A DNA stretch of 64,000 nucleotides from an uncultured Lachnospiraceae bacterium (GCA_948470335.1 CAOKOL010000003.1:62001-126000), one strand, 5' to 3'. Counted from the stretch's first letter, positions 8,200 through 17,527 are shown. Made by a program: numbers and translations. The notes: a model not told the origin generated them from the sequence alone.

Positions 8200-9312
8200 T
8201 TAGTCGATAATCGTCTTCTCCGTATCAAAATCAAAGATATGAATCTTTTCCGTATCCATGGCCAGACGGATCTTGTCGCCGGTTCTGGCGGTGGTTCTGG
8301 CGTCTACGGAAGCGACCCAGCCGGCTTCTGCGATATCGAAGTAGAGCAGGGTGCTGGAGCCGAGCATTTCGTATACTTTAATTTCGGCGTCGAAAGCAGA
8401 TTTTGCAAAGGTTTCCAGAGCGGCCTGGCCCTCGTGGATATCCTCAGGTCGGATGCCCAGAACCACTTTCTTTCCGATATATCCGCCTTCCTTCAAAGCG
8501 TTGGCTCTTGTGGCGTTCAGAACGATCTGCTGTCCGGCGAATTTCAGGATCACTTCTCCGTTTTCTTCCACGGCGTCGGCTTCGATCATGTTCATCTGAG
8601 GAGAACCGATGAAGCCTGCCACGAATTTGTTGCAGGGATGGTCGTACAGGTTCTGAGGGGTGTCGATCTGCTGTACCACGCCGTCTTTCATCACAACGAT
8701 TCTCGTACCCAGGGTCATGGCCTCTGTCTGGTCATGGGTTACGTAGATGATGGTGCTGCCCAGACGCTGATGCAGTTTGGAGATTTCCACACGCATCTGG
8801 CCTCTTAACTTGGCATCCAGGTTGGATAAGGGCTCATCCATCAGGAATACCTTGGGGCTTCTTACGATGGCACGGCCCATGGCCACACGCTGTCTCTGGC
8901 CGCCGGAAAGGGCTCTGGGCTTTCTGTCTAACAGGTGCTCCAGATCAAGGATGCGGGCGGCTTCTCTTACCTTTTTGTCGATCTCATCCTTGGGAGTCTT
9001 TTTCAGTTTTAAAGAGAAAGCCATGTTATCATAAACGCTCATATGAGGATACAGCGCGTAGCTCTGGAATACCATGGCGATATCTCTGTCTTTGGGCTCT
9101 ACGTCGTTCATCACCTTGCCGTCGATGATCAGTTCGCCGGAAGAAATATCTTCCAGACCTGCCACCATACGCAGGGTAGTGGATTTACCGCAGCCGGAAG
9201 GGCCTACGAAAATGATAAATTCTTTATCTTCAATATCCAGGTTGAAATCCTGAACAGCTTCAAAACCATTGGGATATTTTTTGCACACATGTTTTAATTG
9301 AACGCTTGACAT
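8200..9312 (-). CDS. ugpC: MalK/UgpC-type sugar ABC transporter ATPase
   Basis: This 370-residue cytoplasmic ATPase powers a carbohydrate importer. Walker A GPSGCGKST is at residues 37-45, the Q-loop in VFQSYALYPH, the LSGGQ signature at 135-139, Walker B VFLMDEP at 155-161 and the switch His in YVTHDQTEA. The C-terminal 120 residues form the OB-fold regulatory domain of MalK/MsmK/UgpC proteins (GIRPEDI). It is last in a minus-strand operon with a binding protein and two permeases, so it likely energises that transporter. ATPases of this class are often shared by several importers. The ATG follows AGGAGGATAATA. The gap before it contains stem-loop element A. Confidence 0.93.
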   Translation of the reverse strand: MSSVQLKHVCKKYPNGFEAVQDFNLDIEDKEFIIFVGPSGCGKSTTLRMVAGLEDISSGELIIDGKVMNDVEPKDRDIAMVFQSYALYPHMSVYDNMAFSLKLKKTPKDEIDKKVREAARILDLEHLLDRKPRALSGGQRQRVAMGRAIVRSPKVFLMDEPLSNLDAKLRGQMRVEISKLHQRLGSTIIYVTHDQTEAMTLGTRIVVMKDGVVQQIDTPQNLYDHPCNKFVAGFIGSPQMNMIEADAVEENGEVILKFAGQQIVLNATRANALKEGGYIGKKVVLGIRPEDIHEGQAALETFAKSAFDAEIKVYEMLGSSTLLYFDIAEAGWVASVDARTTARTGDKIRLAMDTEKIHIFDFDTEKTIID

Positions 9313-9325
9313 TATTATCCTCCTA

Positions 9326-9444
9326 ATTGAGTTCCGTGACTCCCCTCCTGAGCCCCCTGGGTCTGGAAGAATTTCCGGCCATGTGCCATGTCCGTAAATC
9401 CTTCCGGGGGCTCATGCGGTCCGTCGCTGATTGATTGAGTTCCG
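9326..9444 (-). repeat. Intergenic stem-loop element A (upstream of ugpC)
   Basis: A long hairpin (9350-9413) has an outer stem GAGCCCCC/GGGGGCTC, a middle stem GGAAG/CTTCC and an inner core ATTTCCGGCCATG/CATGTCCGTAAAT with two mismatches. It is flanked by direct copies of ATTGAGTTCCG (9326-9336 and 9434-9444), the inner-left copy abutting the ugpC ribosome binding site. It shares core and flank layout with element B (16029-16148), while the outer stems differ in sequence but keep pairing. Confidence 0.7.
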
Positions 9445-9454
9445 CAGTATCGTT

Positions 9455-11293
9455 TTATTTTACAAGCAGCATCCACCGAATCCCGTAGGGCGTCATGGGT
9501 ACGTCCTTGGCACGGATGGTTTCCCGGGAAAGGAGGTCCTGGTACATGCCGTCTTCGCTGATCCAGGCTGTCCGCTCGGTCGGAGCGAAGTTGAACAGTG
9601 CAAGCAGCTTTTCGCCGTTTCGCTCCCGGACCAGGCAGAGAACGCAGGGGTCGCAGGTTTCTCTGGTGGATACCGAGGCTGTGTTCAGAAACACGTCATG
9701 GCTTTTTCGAATATGCAGCATGTTTCCGATGCCTGCAAACAGCTTTCCCTGAACCGTTTCGGGGTCTTTGCGCAGCTTCGCATTTTCCCAGAGGAAGGGG
9801 CCTCTGTGGAGGTAGCGGGAGTCGGCGGCTTTTTTTGCGTCATCTTTATAGCCGTAATCATTTAGCTGTCCGATTTCGTCGCCGCTGTACAGCATGGGGA
9901 TGCCGGACTGGGTCAGCATGTAGCCGTGGAGCATCAGGTCGCAGGCGACCGCCAGCGCAAGCTGTTCGCTGTCCTTCTGTTCGGCAGCAGCCTCAACGCC
10001 GCACAGAGAAGCGGTGGTGCCGCAGAGCCTTGCGTCTCCCGATGTGGGATCGTCATTGTACAGCTCGCCTCTTGCCGGGGAGCCGTAAAATCCACCGGTG
10101 AAATAGCTGCTTAAAAACTGCTTGTGGGGAACCTCGCTGACCGACTGATTTTTCAGCCAGTCATATTCCAGACCCCATCCGATGTCGTCGTGGCATCGGA
10201 GATAGTTTAAAAAGACATATTCTTTGGGCAGGCCGCTTACGATTTCCATCTGCCGTTTCAGCAGGGTGGTGTTTTTGGTGGCGACGGTGTGCCAGGTGGT
10301 GGCCATCGTCGTCACATTGTAGAGCATATGGCATTCCGGCTTTTCCACCGTTCCGAAGTAGGGAACCACCTTCACCGGCTCCATCACCACCTCGCCCAGC
10401 AGCAGGACGCCGGGGCAGACAATCTCGGTGATCATCCGCAGCATACGGACAATATTGTGAACCTGGGGGAGATTTCGGCAGTTGGTGCCCAACTGCTTCC
10501 AGATATAGGGAACGGCATCAATTCGGATAATGTCGATTCCCTGATTGGTCAGGTTCAGCAGATTTTCCGTCATGGCGTGAAATACCGCCGGATTCCAGTA
10601 GTTCAGATCCCACTGATAAGGATAGAAGGTGGTCATCACAAACTTGCCCGCATCCTCCAGCCAGGTAAAGTTTCCCGGGGCGGTGGTGGGGAATACCTGA
10701 GGGCAGGTCCGCTCAAACTGGGCGGGAATATCATAGTTATCATAGAAAAAGTACCGGTCCTGATATTCCTTTTCTCCGGCCCTTGCCCGCCGTGCCCACT
10801 CATGTTCCTGGGAGGTATGGTTCATAACGAAGTCCAGGCAGAGGCAGATTCCTCTGTTATGGCATTCATCGGCCAGCCCGGCCAGATCGTCCATGGTTCC
10901 CAGGTCCTTTCGCACCTTCCTGAAATCGGACACCGCATAGCCGCCGTCATTGTCCCTTTCGGGGGAGTCTAAAAGAGGCATCAGATGAAGACAGTTTACA
11001 CCGCAATCCTCTATATAATCTAATTTTTCCCGGATTCCCTTTAACGTTTTTGCAAAAGCGTCCGTATACATCATCATGCCGGCGATATCGTTTTGCCGGT
11101 ACCAGTCCGGATGAGCCAGACGCTTCTCGTCCAGCGCCTTCAATGCCTTCGAACGTTTTGCAGATTGGGTTTCCAGCATGGCGCACAGTTTTTGAAATTC
11201 TGTTTCGCCGCCTTCATACAGCTCGCAGTAGAGCCATTTCAGCTCGTCATAGTGGCGTTTGAAACGCTCTTTGAATTGTTCCTGCTTTGTCAT
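9455..11293 (-). CDS. GH13 amylosucrase-like / sucrose-active alpha-glucosidase
   Basis: A 612-residue glycoside hydrolase family 13 enzyme whose length and helical N-terminal extension (about 1-90) match subfamily 4 (amylosucrase and sucrose hydrolase). Catalytic residues are visible: nucleophile Asp259 in IIRIDAVPY, acid/base Glu301 in LLLGEVVM and Asp369 in RCHDDIGWG. No signal peptide is seen, so it should be cytoplasmic. Next to an alpha-galactosidase it plausibly cleaves the sucrose left after galactose is removed from raffinose. Whether it hydrolyses sucrose or transfers glucose cannot be told from sequence. The ATG at 11293 is about 60 bases downstream of the preceding gene's end. Codon use matches its neighbours. 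Confidence 0.88.
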   Translation of the reverse strand: MTKQEQFKERFKRHYDELKWLYCELYEGGETEFQKLCAMLETQSAKRSKALKALDEKRLAHPDWYRQNDIAGMMMYTDAFAKTLKGIREKLDYIEDCGVNCLHLMPLLDSPERDNDGGYAVSDFRKVRKDLGTMDDLAGLADECHNRGICLCLDFVMNHTSQEHEWARRARAGEKEYQDRYFFYDNYDIPAQFERTCPQVFPTTAPGNFTWLEDAGKFVMTTFYPYQWDLNYWNPAVFHAMTENLLNLTNQGIDIIRIDAVPYIWKQLGTNCRNLPQVHNIVRMLRMITEIVCPGVLLLGEVVMEPVKVVPYFGTVEKPECHMLYNVTTMATTWHTVATKNTTLLKRQMEIVSGLPKEYVFLNYLRCHDDIGWGLEYDWLKNQSVSEVPHKQFLSSYFTGGFYGSPARGELYNDDPTSGDARLCGTTASLCGVEAAAEQKDSEQLALAVACDLMLHGYMLTQSGIPMLYSGDEIGQLNDYGYKDDAKKAADSRYLHRGPFLWENAKLRKDPETVQGKLFAGIGNMLHIRKSHDVFLNTASVSTRETCDPCVLCLVRERNGEKLLALFNFAPTERTAWISEDGMYQDLLSRETIRAKDVPMTPYGIRWMLLVK

Positions 11294-11352
11294 GTCATCT
11301 ACCTGCCTTGCATTTGTGTAATCAGTATTTCTGCTCTTATGGCGGGAGCGGT

Positions 11353-11811
11353 TTACAGCCCGTGGTAATATTTTTTCATCTCGTTCAGAAAATCCTCACA
11401 GGGCTCGATGTAAACCAGCTGCTGTGCCGTCTTTATGGTGTAGACCGCTGCGTCCGGCCGGCCGGAGGTAAGGTCTTTCACCGATTTTCCCGGCACGGTT
11501 GCCCGGCCTTTCACAAAATCGTCAAAGCGCAGCCGGTCTGCCTGATATATGTCTTTCCGCTTTGCCTTGCGGATGATTTTGGAGACGGTGAAGTCCCCGT
11601 TTACATAGACATATTCATATTCGAACTTCCAACTGCGGAACAGAAAGAAGCCGAAGACAGCCAGCGCCAGAGCAAAATAGAACATGCCCGGTGCGAAGAC
11701 AAAAGCATCAAACAGAAATACCAGCACGGCCGAGGTAATCACGGCTTTTAACAGCAGTTGTTTTTTTCCGGGGATATAGGGGATATACCATTCAAAAACT
11801 ACGTCCTTCAT
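11353..11811 (-). CDS. Small two-helix membrane protein, unknown function (DUF6106-like)
   Basis: 152 residues. A hydrophobic hairpin at about 20-60 (AVITSAVLVFLFDAFVF then FYFALALAVFGFFLF) suggests two transmembrane segments, followed by a soluble domain with FEYEYVYVNGDFTVSKI and a basic KRKDIY stretch. It resembles short PH-like membrane-anchored proteins often annotated DUF6106 in Lachnospiraceae; that assignment is from memory and uncertain. It is embedded between the alpha-galactosidase and GH13 genes of the sugar operon but shows no sugar-related feature, so it may be a hitchhiker. Function unknown. Confidence 0.6.
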   Translation of the reverse strand: MKDVVFEWYIPYIPGKKQLLLKAVITSAVLVFLFDAFVFAPGMFYFALALAVFGFFLFRSWKFEYEYVYVNGDFTVSKIIRKAKRKDIYQADRLRFDDFVKGRATVPGKSVKDLTSGRPDAAVYTIKTAQQLVYIEPCEDFLNEMKKYYHGL

Positions 11812-11937
11812 AAATATTCAGTCAGTCCTTTCCCTTCGCTTCGGGCCGATGTGCCGCCTGCATATATGCCAGGCAGTATATCAAAAGCCCTGTGATATCG
11901 TTTTCTCAAATCGTTTCAACTCAGGTTTTTTGATTCG

Positions 11938-14133
11938 TCAGATCATTTCCAGGCAGAACTGAATGCCTTCGTACTCATTCAGCTCGCCGGGAACCGGCAG
12001 GCCCGCATGCATCAGCAGGGCGCCGGAATACCGGCCTTCCAGTCCTTCGACCGTGTACATGGCATCTTTGTCAAGTCCTTTCAGCCGCAGGTACATCTGG
12101 GCGTCATTACTCTCCTTATCCGTAAGGACCAGGCTGACCAGCGACTTTTTCCTGTCTTTGGACACATGCTGCCATGCGGTATAATACGGGTTTTCATAAG
12201 GGCTTGACAGCCGGTAGTAATCTCCGTCTGCGATAATATGATAATGCTTTTTGTAAAAATGAATCTGTTCCCTGCAGGCGTCCTTTTCTTCTTTTGTCAG
12301 CTTAAAGGCGTCCAGCTCATATCCCAGGATGCCGTCCATGGCTACGATGCCTCTTGTCTCGATGGGGACGGTTCTTCTGGTCTGGTGGTTGGGACAGATG
12401 GATACATGGGCTTCCAGGCTGTTGACCGGGTAGGCGAAGGAGGTGCCGTACTGGATTTTCAGCCGGGCCTTGGCATCCGTGTTATCGCTGCACCAGATCT
12501 GGGGCTGATAATAAAGCATGGCTGCGTCAAACCGGCCGCCGCCGCCGCTGCATCCGCAGAAGATTACCTCAGGGTGGGTCAGAATCACATGATCCATGAT
12601 ATAATACAGTCCCAGGATGTAGCGGTGGAGGGTTTCTCCCTGCCGGTGGGCGGGAAGCTGGGCCGACCACACATCGGAGATGCTCCGGTTCATATCCCAT
12701 TTGACATATTCGATTTTGGCATCCTGAAGGATGGCATTGATGGAATCAATCAGGTAATCGCATACGTCCTTCCGGGAGAGATCCAGTACAAGCTGATTTC
12801 TTCCTCTGGTCATGGGACGGCCGGGCGCTTTCAGGCACCAGTCGGGGTGGGCCCTGTAAAGATCACTGTCTTCGGACACCATTTCCGGTTCAATCCAGAT
12901 GCCGAACTGGAGTCCCATTTCATGAATCCGGTCGGACAGGCCGCTGATTCCGTTGGGCAGCTTGTTTAAGTTGACCTTCCAGTCGCCCAGGCCCGAATTG
13001 TCGTCGTCCCGTTTTCCGAACCAGCCGTCGTCCAGGACAAACAGCTCCATGCCCATCTCCAGGGCGTCTTTTGCGATCTGCAAAAGCTTTTCCTCATTGA
13101 AATCAAAGTAGGCGGCCTCCCAGCTGTTGATCAGAATGGGACGGGGCTCTTTGATATAGGGAGAGCGGCACAGGTTTTCCCGAAAGATATTGTGGTACAG
13201 GTGGGAGAGGGTGGTGAATCCTTTTCCGGAGTACGCCAGAACCACTTCCGGCGCCTGGAACTCCTCTCCGGGTTCAACCACAAAAGAGAAACTTTTGGGG
13301 TTGATGCCCGCATTGAGCCGAACCTGTTTGTACTGGTCTTTTTCCGCTTCGATGATAAAGTTTCCGCTGTAGATCAGAGCGTATCCATAACAGCGTCCAT
13401 AATCCTCGTTGGTATTCCTTTCGCACAGGATGGCAAAAGGATTGTGCTGGTGAGAGGAAGCTCCCCGGCAGCTCTGTACGGACTGAACGCCGCTTCTTAC
13501 GGGAGTTCTGGTGAATTCCCGTTCCATGGTATGACGGCCGTCAAAGGTAACCAGGTCATAGTCGGAAAGCCGGAAATCCATCGTGACGGACATCAGCTTG
13601 TGCAGCCGGATCGACTCTCTGCCTTCGTTGATAAAACGGGCCGCTCTGGTGATAATGTTTTTTTCCTCAAAGACGCTGTAATAAAGAATGACGGCGGCTT
13701 TGCTTTCATTATCCTTTAAGCGGATTTCCAGCGTCTGAACGGAATCCTCCGAGATTGCACGCAGGGAAGGCATCCCCGTGGTACAGTATTTTCCCTTGTA
13801 AATTTTATACCCGTCCACTTTTCCGGAGAAAATCCGGCTGCCGTCCCCGTTAATGACTTCGATGCTGGGGATGCGGTAGTCGCCTTTGCCGTCGGTGGAA
13901 AACTCCTGGGCCAGATAATCCAGGGAGAATGTCCGGTCATTGCCTGCCTCATTGGGATTGGGAGAAAATCCTCTGTCCTGGATTTTGATCAGATAGTCCA
14001 GATTTTCGTCAGGAATCCGGTCTCCATAATATAAGTGCAGCAAGTTTCCGTATCTGCTGATTTCCATCAGATAGGAGCTGTCTCGGGTTTCCAGTATAAA
14101 AGTTTTGCTGTCTGCATTATATTTGATTGCCAT
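11938..14133 (-). CDS. aga: Alpha-galactosidase, GH36
   Basis: A 731-residue cytoplasmic enzyme that removes terminal alpha-1,6-galactose from raffinose, melibiose or stachyose. It has the full-length GH36 layout: N-terminal beta-sandwich, a (beta/alpha)8 barrel from about 320 to 640 and a C-terminal beta domain. LFVLDDGWFGKRDDD, YVKWDMNRSISD (nucleophile Asp480) and GCSGGGGRFD with WCSDNTDA (acid/base Asp550) are all present. It follows the second permease by about 60 bases in the minus-strand transporter operon, and no signal peptide is present, so oligosaccharides are presumably imported intact and cut inside. Very high confidence in family; the exact oligosaccharide is inferred. Confidence 0.95.
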   Translation of the reverse strand: MAIKYNADSKTFILETRDSSYLMEISRYGNLLHLYYGDRIPDENLDYLIKIQDRGFSPNPNEAGNDRTFSLDYLAQEFSTDGKGDYRIPSIEVINGDGSRIFSGKVDGYKIYKGKYCTTGMPSLRAISEDSVQTLEIRLKDNESKAAVILYYSVFEEKNIITRAARFINEGRESIRLHKLMSVTMDFRLSDYDLVTFDGRHTMEREFTRTPVRSGVQSVQSCRGASSHQHNPFAILCERNTNEDYGRCYGYALIYSGNFIIEAEKDQYKQVRLNAGINPKSFSFVVEPGEEFQAPEVVLAYSGKGFTTLSHLYHNIFRENLCRSPYIKEPRPILINSWEAAYFDFNEEKLLQIAKDALEMGMELFVLDDGWFGKRDDDNSGLGDWKVNLNKLPNGISGLSDRIHEMGLQFGIWIEPEMVSEDSDLYRAHPDWCLKAPGRPMTRGRNQLVLDLSRKDVCDYLIDSINAILQDAKIEYVKWDMNRSISDVWSAQLPAHRQGETLHRYILGLYYIMDHVILTHPEVIFCGCSGGGGRFDAAMLYYQPQIWCSDNTDAKARLKIQYGTSFAYPVNSLEAHVSICPNHQTRRTVPIETRGIVAMDGILGYELDAFKLTKEEKDACREQIHFYKKHYHIIADGDYYRLSSPYENPYYTAWQHVSKDRKKSLVSLVLTDKESNDAQMYLRLKGLDKDAMYTVEGLEGRYSGALLMHAGLPVPGELNEYEGIQFCLEMI

Positions 14134-14192
14134 AAATGATCATCCCATGTATGAAAGAATAAGTTGTATATAAGTGTTGCTGATAATTCGGT

Positions 14193-15029
14193 TTATTTTC
14201 CGCCTGTCATGGCTACGCCCTCGATGAACTGCTTCTGGAAGAACAGATACAGAACCACCATGGGGATCATGGCGAGCAGGGAGCCTGCCATCATAACAGG
14301 GAAGTTGGTGCTGAACTGTCCTCTTAACGTAGCCAGGCCGGAGGACAGGGTCATCATTTTCAGGTCGGTATTGACGATCAGGGGCCACATCAGGTCTCCG
14401 TAAGCGAACACCGCCGTAAATACGGCCAGGGCTGCCATGGATGCGGTGGTCAGAGGCGCCATGACTTTGTAAAAGGTCTGCCACTGATTACAGCCGTCCA
14501 GATAGGCGGCCTCTGCGATTTCGTCCGGGATGCCCATGTAGGACTGGCGCAGGAAGAAGGTTCCGAAAGCGCTGACCAGTCCGGGGAATACCAGGGCGAA
14601 AATCGTATTGGTCAGGCCGACCTTCGCCAGCATCTGATACTGAGGGGTGATGAAAATCTGTGAAGGCAGCATCATCTGGATCAGTACCAGCGAGAACAGA
14701 ATGTTTTTGCCCTTGAAATTCAGCTTTGCAAACGCATAGCCGGCCATGGAGGAAAATGCCACGGCGCAGACCACTCTCCAGATAATCATCAGGATCGTGT
14801 TTTTATACAGTGAGAAGAAGGGCAGAGACGCCATGGCGTCGGTGAAGTTTTTTATCTGCCAGCTCTGAGGTAAGATGGTGGGAGGAACGATCATACTTTC
14901 TTCCACGGTCTTGAAGCTGGTTAAAAACATCCACACAAAGGGGAATATCATAATGATAGAACCGATAATGAAAAACGCATACACGCCGCCGGTCCGTATC
15001 TTTCTTGCTCTTTCTAATGATGAATTCAT
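14193..15029 (-). CDS. Carbohydrate ABC transporter permease, MalG type
   Basis: A 278-residue inner-membrane permease with six predicted membrane spans, starting with a short cytoplasmic tail and VYAFFIIGSIIMIFPFVWMF. The EAA loop that contacts the ATPase is visible as IPDEIAEAAYLDGCNQWQTF around residue 165. It pairs with the upstream MalF-type permease. The start ATG lies 102 bases after the upstream permease, behind AGGAGGTC. The gap contains a weaker relative of the stem-loop element. Confidence 0.92.
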   Translation of the reverse strand: MNSSLERARKIRTGGVYAFFIIGSIIMIFPFVWMFLTSFKTVEESMIVPPTILPQSWQIKNFTDAMASLPFFSLYKNTILMIIWRVVCAVAFSSMAGYAFAKLNFKGKNILFSLVLIQMMLPSQIFITPQYQMLAKVGLTNTIFALVFPGLVSAFGTFFLRQSYMGIPDEIAEAAYLDGCNQWQTFYKVMAPLTTASMAALAVFTAVFAYGDLMWPLIVNTDLKMMTLSSGLATLRGQFSTNFPVMMAGSLLAMIPMVVLYLFFQKQFIEGVAMTGGK

Positions 15030-15046
15030 AATACAAGACCTCCTAA

Positions 15047-15125
15047 ATTGAGTTCTGCTTCAGTCTTCCGGGCCCTTTTGATCTTTTCCGGGCCTTGTAC
15101 GGACTTTTGCTGATACAGAAGTTCC
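15047..15125 (-). repeat. Intergenic stem-loop element C (degenerate)
   Basis: Between the two permeases, TCCGGGCCC and CCGGGCC-type arms can pair around a T-rich loop, with outer AGTC/GACT pairing. The box just before the ribosome binding site (minus strand AGAACTCAATTTAGGAGG) matches the equivalent boxes of elements A and B. The core resembles element B's inner stem loosely. A single compact fold is less certain than for A and B. Confidence 0.4.
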
Positions 15126-15131
15126 TCTGTT

Positions 15132-16016
15132 TTAAACTTCGTAGTTAACCCACTTTTTCTGTCCCACGAACTGTACCACCGTTACCAGTCCGATCAGGGC
15201 CACGGTCCAGATAACCACGGAGGAACCCAGGCCTCTGTTGCCGGTGACATAGGACTCACGGTAGAACAGGTACATCAGGGACTGGGCGCTGGTAAGGGCC
15301 GGATTCGATTCCTCAATCATCATGTAGATCAGGTCGTACACTTTGATGGAAGCCATCAGTCTCATAATCAGTACCACGAACAGGGTGGGAGATACCATGG
15401 GCAGCGTGATATGGAAAAACTGCTGCATCTTGGTGGCGCCGTCTAAGCTGGCCGCTTCATAGTAGGACTTGGAAATGTTCTGCAGTCCGGACAGAAGAAG
15501 CACCGCGTCATAGCCGATAGCGGACCAGATGGCCACGATGGCACAGGTAATCATAACGATATTGGCGTCGGTAATCCAGTTTACTTTGTGTGCCAGAATG
15601 GTATTGATAATACCGTACTCCGTGTTGAACATCCACTTCCATACCATGGCCACTGCGGCGGGAGCCACAACCATAGGCAGGAAGAAGATGGCACGGAACG
15701 CGGTCTGTCCTTTGATCTTGGTGTTCAGCATAACCGCCACCACCAGGGAGAGGAAGATGCCGATGGGCACCGTCAGCACGCAGAAATAGATGGTGTTCAT
15801 ATTTGCCCGCCAGAATTCGGGGCTGGCAAACATCTGTACATAGTTCTGAATGCCTTTCAGTTCATAGAGGCCGAAAGGCAGGGTTTTGGAAAAACTCAGT
15901 TTGATCGTGTCGATCAGCGGGTATATGTTTAATGCCAGAAGTCCGATAATGGTGGGTGCAACCATGATGTAGGCCCACATGCTTTCAGACTTGGCATGCT
16001 TGCTTGCTTTTACCAT
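15132..16016 (-). CDS. Carbohydrate ABC transporter permease, MalF type
   Basis: A 294-residue inner-membrane permease with six predicted spans. The EAA-loop equivalent is ISKSYYEAASLDGATKMQQF (about residues 185-205), followed by FFHITLPMVSPTLF. It partners with the MalG-type permease to form the pore of the alpha-galactoside importer. The ATG at 16016 has AGGAGGT about 8 bases upstream. It is separated from the binding-protein gene by 136 bases that hold element B. Confidence 0.92.
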   Translation of the reverse strand: MVKASKHAKSESMWAYIMVAPTIIGLLALNIYPLIDTIKLSFSKTLPFGLYELKGIQNYVQMFASPEFWRANMNTIYFCVLTVPIGIFLSLVVAVMLNTKIKGQTAFRAIFFLPMVVAPAAVAMVWKWMFNTEYGIINTILAHKVNWITDANIVMITCAIVAIWSAIGYDAVLLLSGLQNISKSYYEAASLDGATKMQQFFHITLPMVSPTLFVVLIMRLMASIKVYDLIYMMIEESNPALTSAQSLMYLFYRESYVTGNRGLGSSVVIWTVALIGLVTVVQFVGQKKWVNYEV

Positions 16017-16028
16017 ATATAACCTCCT

Positions 16029-16148
16029 AATTTAGTACCGCATCTGCCCTCCCAGCGCTGTATCCGGCAGAGAATTTCCGGCCACCCGTGTCCGTAAATC
16101 CTCTGAGCGCTGTCCGGTCCGATGCTGAATTTAGTACCGCATCTGCCC
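16029..16148 (-). repeat. Intergenic stem-loop element B (between binding protein and permease)
   Basis: A hairpin (16053-16112) has an outer stem CAGCGCT/AGCGCTG, middle CAGAG/CTCTG and inner core AATTTCCGGCCAC/GTGTCCGTAAAT. It is framed by an exact 21-base direct repeat (16029-16049 and 16128-16148; begins AATTTAGTACCG). Core, flanking CGGTCCG and box positions match element A, while outer and middle stems differ with pairing preserved. It sits just 3' of the binding-protein gene, the classic site for mRNA-stabilising hairpins that raise binding-protein yield. Confidence 0.75.
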
Positions 16149-16152
16149 CGGA

Positions 16153-17448
16153 TTAATCCTCCAGCGCAGCGTTGTTGATTGCGTCCTGCATGGCTTTCAT
16201 GCCGTCCTCGAAGGACTGCTGACCGGAGTAGATTTTCAGCAGGTTGTCGGATACCTGTGTTTTCCAGGTGGGGCGATATTTATTGTTGACTGACTGAACG
16301 CCGTATTCAAACATATCTGTGAAACAGCTTACATTCAGTTTGTAATCAAATTGATCAAATACGCCGACCCATGTGTCTTCCAGCCCTATGTAGGCGGGGA
16401 TTGCCGCACCGGATTCGCCCTGAACCCGCTGGCCTTCTTCGGAACCCATAAAACGGAGCAGGTCTTTTACGATCTCATAATTTTTTCCGGTGGGGGAGGT
16501 GGCGTAGCAGAGGCCGTTGGAGATGGTGGCACGTCCGTCGCCGTTGGCGGGAGTGGGGCATTTGGGCAGAACTGCCACGTCCCATTTTCCCTGCATGTTA
16601 GGGTAATTGTTCATTTCCTGCAGGATGTTCCAGTTTCCTTCAAAGAACATGGCGCCCTGCTCGGAGAAAAAGGCGGTTCCCGGAGCGGTTTCCGCAAAGT
16701 AGTTCTGGTCGGGACACCAGTCGTTTTTCTGCAGGTCCATGTAGAACCGCATGGCGTCGATGGTGGCCTGCTGGTCAAAGCCGCCGGTGATGTTGTCCTC
16801 GGATAAGATGCAGCCGCCATTCTGGTATACAAAGTTCCAGTAGCCAAGCTGATCGTCGCCGTAGGCCATATATCCGTATTTTCCGGTGGCGTCGTAGATT
16901 TTCTGTGAAGCGTCGCACAGATCATCCCATGTCCAGGTTTCGTCGGGATAAGGTACTTTGGCCGCGTCAAACATTTCTTTGTTGTACACAAGACCTACCG
17001 TATCCTTGTCTTTGGGGACGCCGTAATATCTTCCGTCACTGCCCTGTACATTGGACAGGGATATTTCGGAAAAGTGTTCCTGGAAGAATCCGGGCTGTCC
17101 GACCTCGTCATACAGGTCGGTAAGATCGGCGATCTTTCCGTAATCCGCATACTTCAGGATTTCGTTGGTGTGCATCCAGAAGATGTCGGGCATCTGATTG
17201 GAGATGGCGGCGGCCTCCAGCTTGGTCCAGTATTCGTTCCAACTTGTTACCTGAACCTCCACTACCACGTCCGGATGCTGTGCGGTGTACGCATCGCATA
17301 CGGCCTGCATGCCATCTCTCTGATAAACATCCCAGATCTGGAATGTAAGATGGGTCTTGCCGTCTGCGGAGCCGTTGCTGCAGCCGGTTGCCAGGGCCAC
17401 AAGGATACATACCAATGACAGTATCGTTGCTTTTTTGAGCTTTTTCAC
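16153..17448 (-). CDS. Sugar-binding lipoprotein of the ABC transporter (family 1 extracellular binding protein)
   Basis: A 431-residue extracellular lipoprotein. A basic start (MKKLKKATILSLVCILVALA) leads to the lipobox LATGC, with lipidation at Cys23. The mature part is a type-1/MalE-like solute-binding protein (LTFQIWDVYQRDG, GSDGRYYGVPKDKDTVGLVYNK, MFFEGNWNILQE). The start codon is GTG at 17448 behind AAGGAGG. It is the first gene of the importer operon, with a long leader rich in hairpins. Ligand is inferred to be an alpha-galactoside from the co-transcribed GH36 enzyme. Confidence 0.92.
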   Translation of the reverse strand: MKKLKKATILSLVCILVALATGCSNGSADGKTHLTFQIWDVYQRDGMQAVCDAYTAQHPDVVVEVQVTSWNEYWTKLEAAAISNQMPDIFWMHTNEILKYADYGKIADLTDLYDEVGQPGFFQEHFSEISLSNVQGSDGRYYGVPKDKDTVGLVYNKEMFDAAKVPYPDETWTWDDLCDASQKIYDATGKYGYMAYGDDQLGYWNFVYQNGGCILSEDNITGGFDQQATIDAMRFYMDLQKNDWCPDQNYFAETAPGTAFFSEQGAMFFEGNWNILQEMNNYPNMQGKWDVAVLPKCPTPANGDGRATISNGLCYATSPTGKNYEIVKDLLRFMGSEEGQRVQGESGAAIPAYIGLEDTWVGVFDQFDYKLNVSCFTDMFEYGVQSVNNKYRPTWKTQVSDNLLKIYSGQQSFEDGMKAMQDAINNAALED

Positions 17449-17527
17449 AAGCTTCCCTCCTTTTGGTTAGTTTGCGCACTCTCAGAATCTCTTGACGCCT
17501 GCTTCTGCGGCTGATTTCGGTCGGTTC

